Below are positions 57,201 through 58,171 of a stretch of 58,171 nucleotides of DNA, piece by piece; the stretch's first letter is position 1; every line of letters begins with the position of its first letter. Origin of the DNA: a virus. Under the pieces are notes generated by a model. It was not told the DNA's origin and did not search any database. It saw only the letters and a list, made by a program, of their open reading frames with translations. The position numbers and the translations under genes are program-made. The stretch spans positions 1-58,171 of the IMG/VR virus record IMGVR_UViG_3300042509_002108, one strand, 5' to 3'.

Positions 57201-58062
57201 ACGTATCCGCTTGAGGGGTGTAAGCCATGGAAAATCCTTGGCTGAACTGTCCGTCCTCGGTTGGAGCGGTAAAAATCTGGCGGCCAACAGTACCGCTAGC
57301 GCCACCTTGATCTGTGCCAGCAATGCGACGGCTGGGCGTAGGGCGATTTTCACCGAGCTGCGAGGACCAGTAGACGGCAAAGTCGCGGTTGCCAAGGCTG
57401 TTCAGTGCTGTGGTGCCAACGCGGATGCCGCCAAGCTCAGGGGCCTCACTGCCGTACTCGCCGGCAACGTAGATGCCTTCAAATGCTTGGTAGCTGCCGT
57501 AGCTGTAGATGCGGCTCCACACCAGTGCAGGCGCAAGAATCAAACCGCCGGTTAGAGCGCCGTCAGTGCCAGTGCCTCGCTTGCCAAACGGGATTGGAAT
57601 TGGCTGGCCGTATTCAGCAAGGGCGCTGATGTTATCGAAGCTGGTGGTTTGATTAAAACGAGTAGGGCCAATTTGATCTGCAAGTTTTTTACCCTTGATT
57701 TTTGCGGGTGACTCAAGTGCCGGTGCCTTAGGCGCCAGCAAAATACTGATCGCTGTAAGCGCAATACCAATAGCAACATTTACAGCAATAGTTGTTGCAA
57801 CTGTTTTTGCGCTGGCTGCCGCAGCAACGACAACTGGAACCATTGCCGCATAAATTTCTGGAATATTTTCGTATTCAGCAGGACGTACATAGGTCCGTTG
57901 AACTGCATAACGAGCAAAGGTTTTGTACTCTTCTTCGCTGCAACCAAGCGCCTCAATTAGCGCGATTTCATACGGTAGGAGCGGCGGATCGTAAAGCTTG
58001 CCACCGGTTTCCAGTCCACTGCGGAAATCAAGTGGTTTATGAATAGGATGCCACTCTGCCAT
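54211..58062 (-). CDS. J-like tail tip/host-specificity protein
   Basis: 1283 residues. Starts MAEWHPIHKPLDFRSGLETGG. An early hydrophobic region (about 70-115, VVVAAAASAKTVATTIAVNVAIGIAL) resembles the gpI part of lambda and suggests membrane interaction during DNA injection. The body carries beta/fibronectin-like modules and IRVITEATTYSATNNGG near the end. It begins inside the end of the NlpC/P60 gene in another frame (106-bp overlap); both frames look coding. Confidence 0.9.
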   Translation of the reverse strand: MAEWHPIHKPLDFRSGLETGGKLYDPPLLPYEIALIEALGCSEEEYKTFARYAVQRTYVRPAEYENIPEIYAAMVPVVVAAAASAKTVATTIAVNVAIGIALTAISILLAPKAPALESPAKIKGKKLADQIGPTRFNQTTSFDNISALAEYGQPIPIPFGKRGTGTDGALTGGLILAPALVWSRIYSYGSYQAFEGIYVAGEYGSEAPELGGIRVGTTALNSLGNRDFAVYWSSQLGENRPTPSRRIAGTDQGGASGTVGRQIFTAPTEDGQFSQGFSMAYTPQADTSFGTAEPIHNGTAFRFNWEIISAPYAATEGPDNKDARVETQARRRKIAGSDADVLHRYADQPKEDIPQVGMPGVGRAYSRRMGFVAHNGTTYDNRTIVAVSENDTLVFEINGNNWKEFNQSDFKDTEVNVKDLKASADSWRARASDLLAIGSKWIIGSSVWVVESRSPDTWKKGVTQQITFRCTAITGVATVGIPGTRTVREPLGGYEGSVFNPNKHCGAAFFNICRLHMASIRPVRRDAQVIEIGLRSQVWNRANGLCNFNAIPTPFKLHQLDKQDITLTTPRMDKYFERTSCFSIWVRPVQVYGQAQQPWRRIPQVFCVTGNAPVDQYNYIRIRPRQVGYYEYRFIPRTGSDIAINSIDTNQVVRLNANTGAEFGQDYATDYGAFRVTTNGDVVSIADIRLNDELVTDPQEASSVTTTQTTLPTALSQYDQSSNNGSIQQVVNAWLTEKLGYARDYPGRVRSATITFDKPGVGQIVFNVNATSVAGTLGVTIGQVYLNANRGNPYQWTNVSYSIISANGTWNTSHAFTVVIPVNNDFSRVGGYSAVNVAFAVTAVQAVSTVNSSTVSSAERVFEENSQVSDCSHYLELTKSNESGPEHQIVYVNECLSNETLAEYYGMSTLGFTVKSSGQLGGIGQIRAWVPTGINVYRLIEQDNKPSNLFADLVYYLLTSKSQGVGNVVPTELIDVESLTTTAQYLRANKIFFDGVVEDSDSLRSFLYDNAALQLCNFTIKNGRFGMMPALPYDSSYQISTTPIAIEQIFTSGNIIQDSLQVQYIDAAQRANFRALVTWRVTVENDLPTQASALVDWADIPEGSRSTTQQTFDLTDFCTNRAQALRTARFLLSIRRRVTHTVSFKTVPDALGIQPGSYIRVITEATTYSATNNGGITDAGTLVSVTSIANGTYDALIYNPSTGAVTEQRITIQNNAVTDSALRGCLFTLLSLQTSASVYQVEQLTLDEDGLVNISAVEVPVDSTGVSIVAKDVLTEANFRVLE

Positions 58063-58171
58063 TGGACTCCGAATTCAGGTGGCTTGGCGCCAAACAGAAT
58101 GATGTCACCATCGTAGATGGGAGCATCCAGAGTGTCGCAGTAAACAGACAGCTCCCGCAAGATGCCGCGTG
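57957..58171 (-). CDS. NlpC/P60-type tail peptidase, C-terminal part (cut by window edge)
   Basis: This is the same gene as at 1-257, seen through the repeated end. The part up to 57957 reads DIILFGAKPPEFGVQWQ, INHLISAVDWKPV and RRSYRMKSR, in frame with the N-terminus. It overlaps the first ~106 bp of the J-like gene. Confidence 0.85.
   Translation of the reverse strand, partial: RGILRELSVYCDTLDAPIYDGDIILFGAKPPEFGVQWQSGILFINHLISAVDWKPVASFTIRRSYRMKSR
58045..58171. repeat. Right copy of terminal direct repeat
   Basis: Identical to 1-127; see the left copy. It lies inside continuous tail genes, so no packaging site is implied here. Confidence 0.95.

Overview
The window is one complete genome of a temperate, tailed cyanophage, probably a siphovirus. 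Its first and last 127 bases are identical (1-127 = 58045-58171), so the molecule closes into a circle of 58,044 bp or was assembled from circular or concatemeric DNA. One gene, an NlpC/P60 peptidase, runs across the junction. A picocyanobacterial host (Synechococcus/Cyanobium type) is inferred from several small-protein families I associate with such phages: ThyX, HNH-AP2 endonucleases, a DUF7936-like protein, and paralogues with the PPPEL/LEACCEW and SPAAQAVL/AAADQVVP signatures. This is recognition from memory, not a database result. I saw no photosynthesis genes.

Layout. The minus strand carries the virion programme in lambda-like order. From about 16.8 kb leftward come small and large (GpA-type) terminase, a possible head-joining protein, a lambda-family portal, one 876-residue polyprotein fusing the S78 prohead protease to the HK97-fold capsid protein, head-tail connectors, tail tube, a tail chaperone pair expressed through a -1 frameshift at GGGAAAC, and the tape measure. 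The programme continues across the junction into the NlpC/P60 peptidase, a J-like tip protein, tail-tube-like proteins and two fibres (48.4-58 kb). Further left, still on minus, are small cassette genes, a tyrosine integrase, a lysis cluster of tiny membrane proteins with a two-domain endolysin (GH24 + M15), and a dCTP deaminase.

The plus strand from 27.0 to 41.4 kb is the early/metabolic programme: SF2 helicase, VRR-NUC and DnaQ-like nucleases, a RecE-like exonuclease with SSB-like partners, ThyX, an NrdR-like zinc ribbon, a dNMP kinase and many small, tightly overlapping genes. On minus between 21.3 and 27.0 kb lie a RepB-type primase-helicase, a ribbon-helix-helix regulator, a minimal NAD-type DNA ligase, a secreted RlpA-like protein and a GpZ-like protein.

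The most unusual region is 17.1-20.6 kb. It is a GC-rich island with a GP88-like protein and four unrecognised genes. Most are preceded by the same AAGCGGTAAG/CTTACCGCTT motif. It is followed by 6.5 copies of a 26-bp iteron, two 19-bp repeats with internal palindromes and three 27-bp repeats. A second possible control or replication locus is an AT-rich element at 24.0-24.1 kb framed by 11-bp inverted repeats. Five HNH loci lie between modules; one (NUMOD4-HNH) is cut by an in-frame amber codon.
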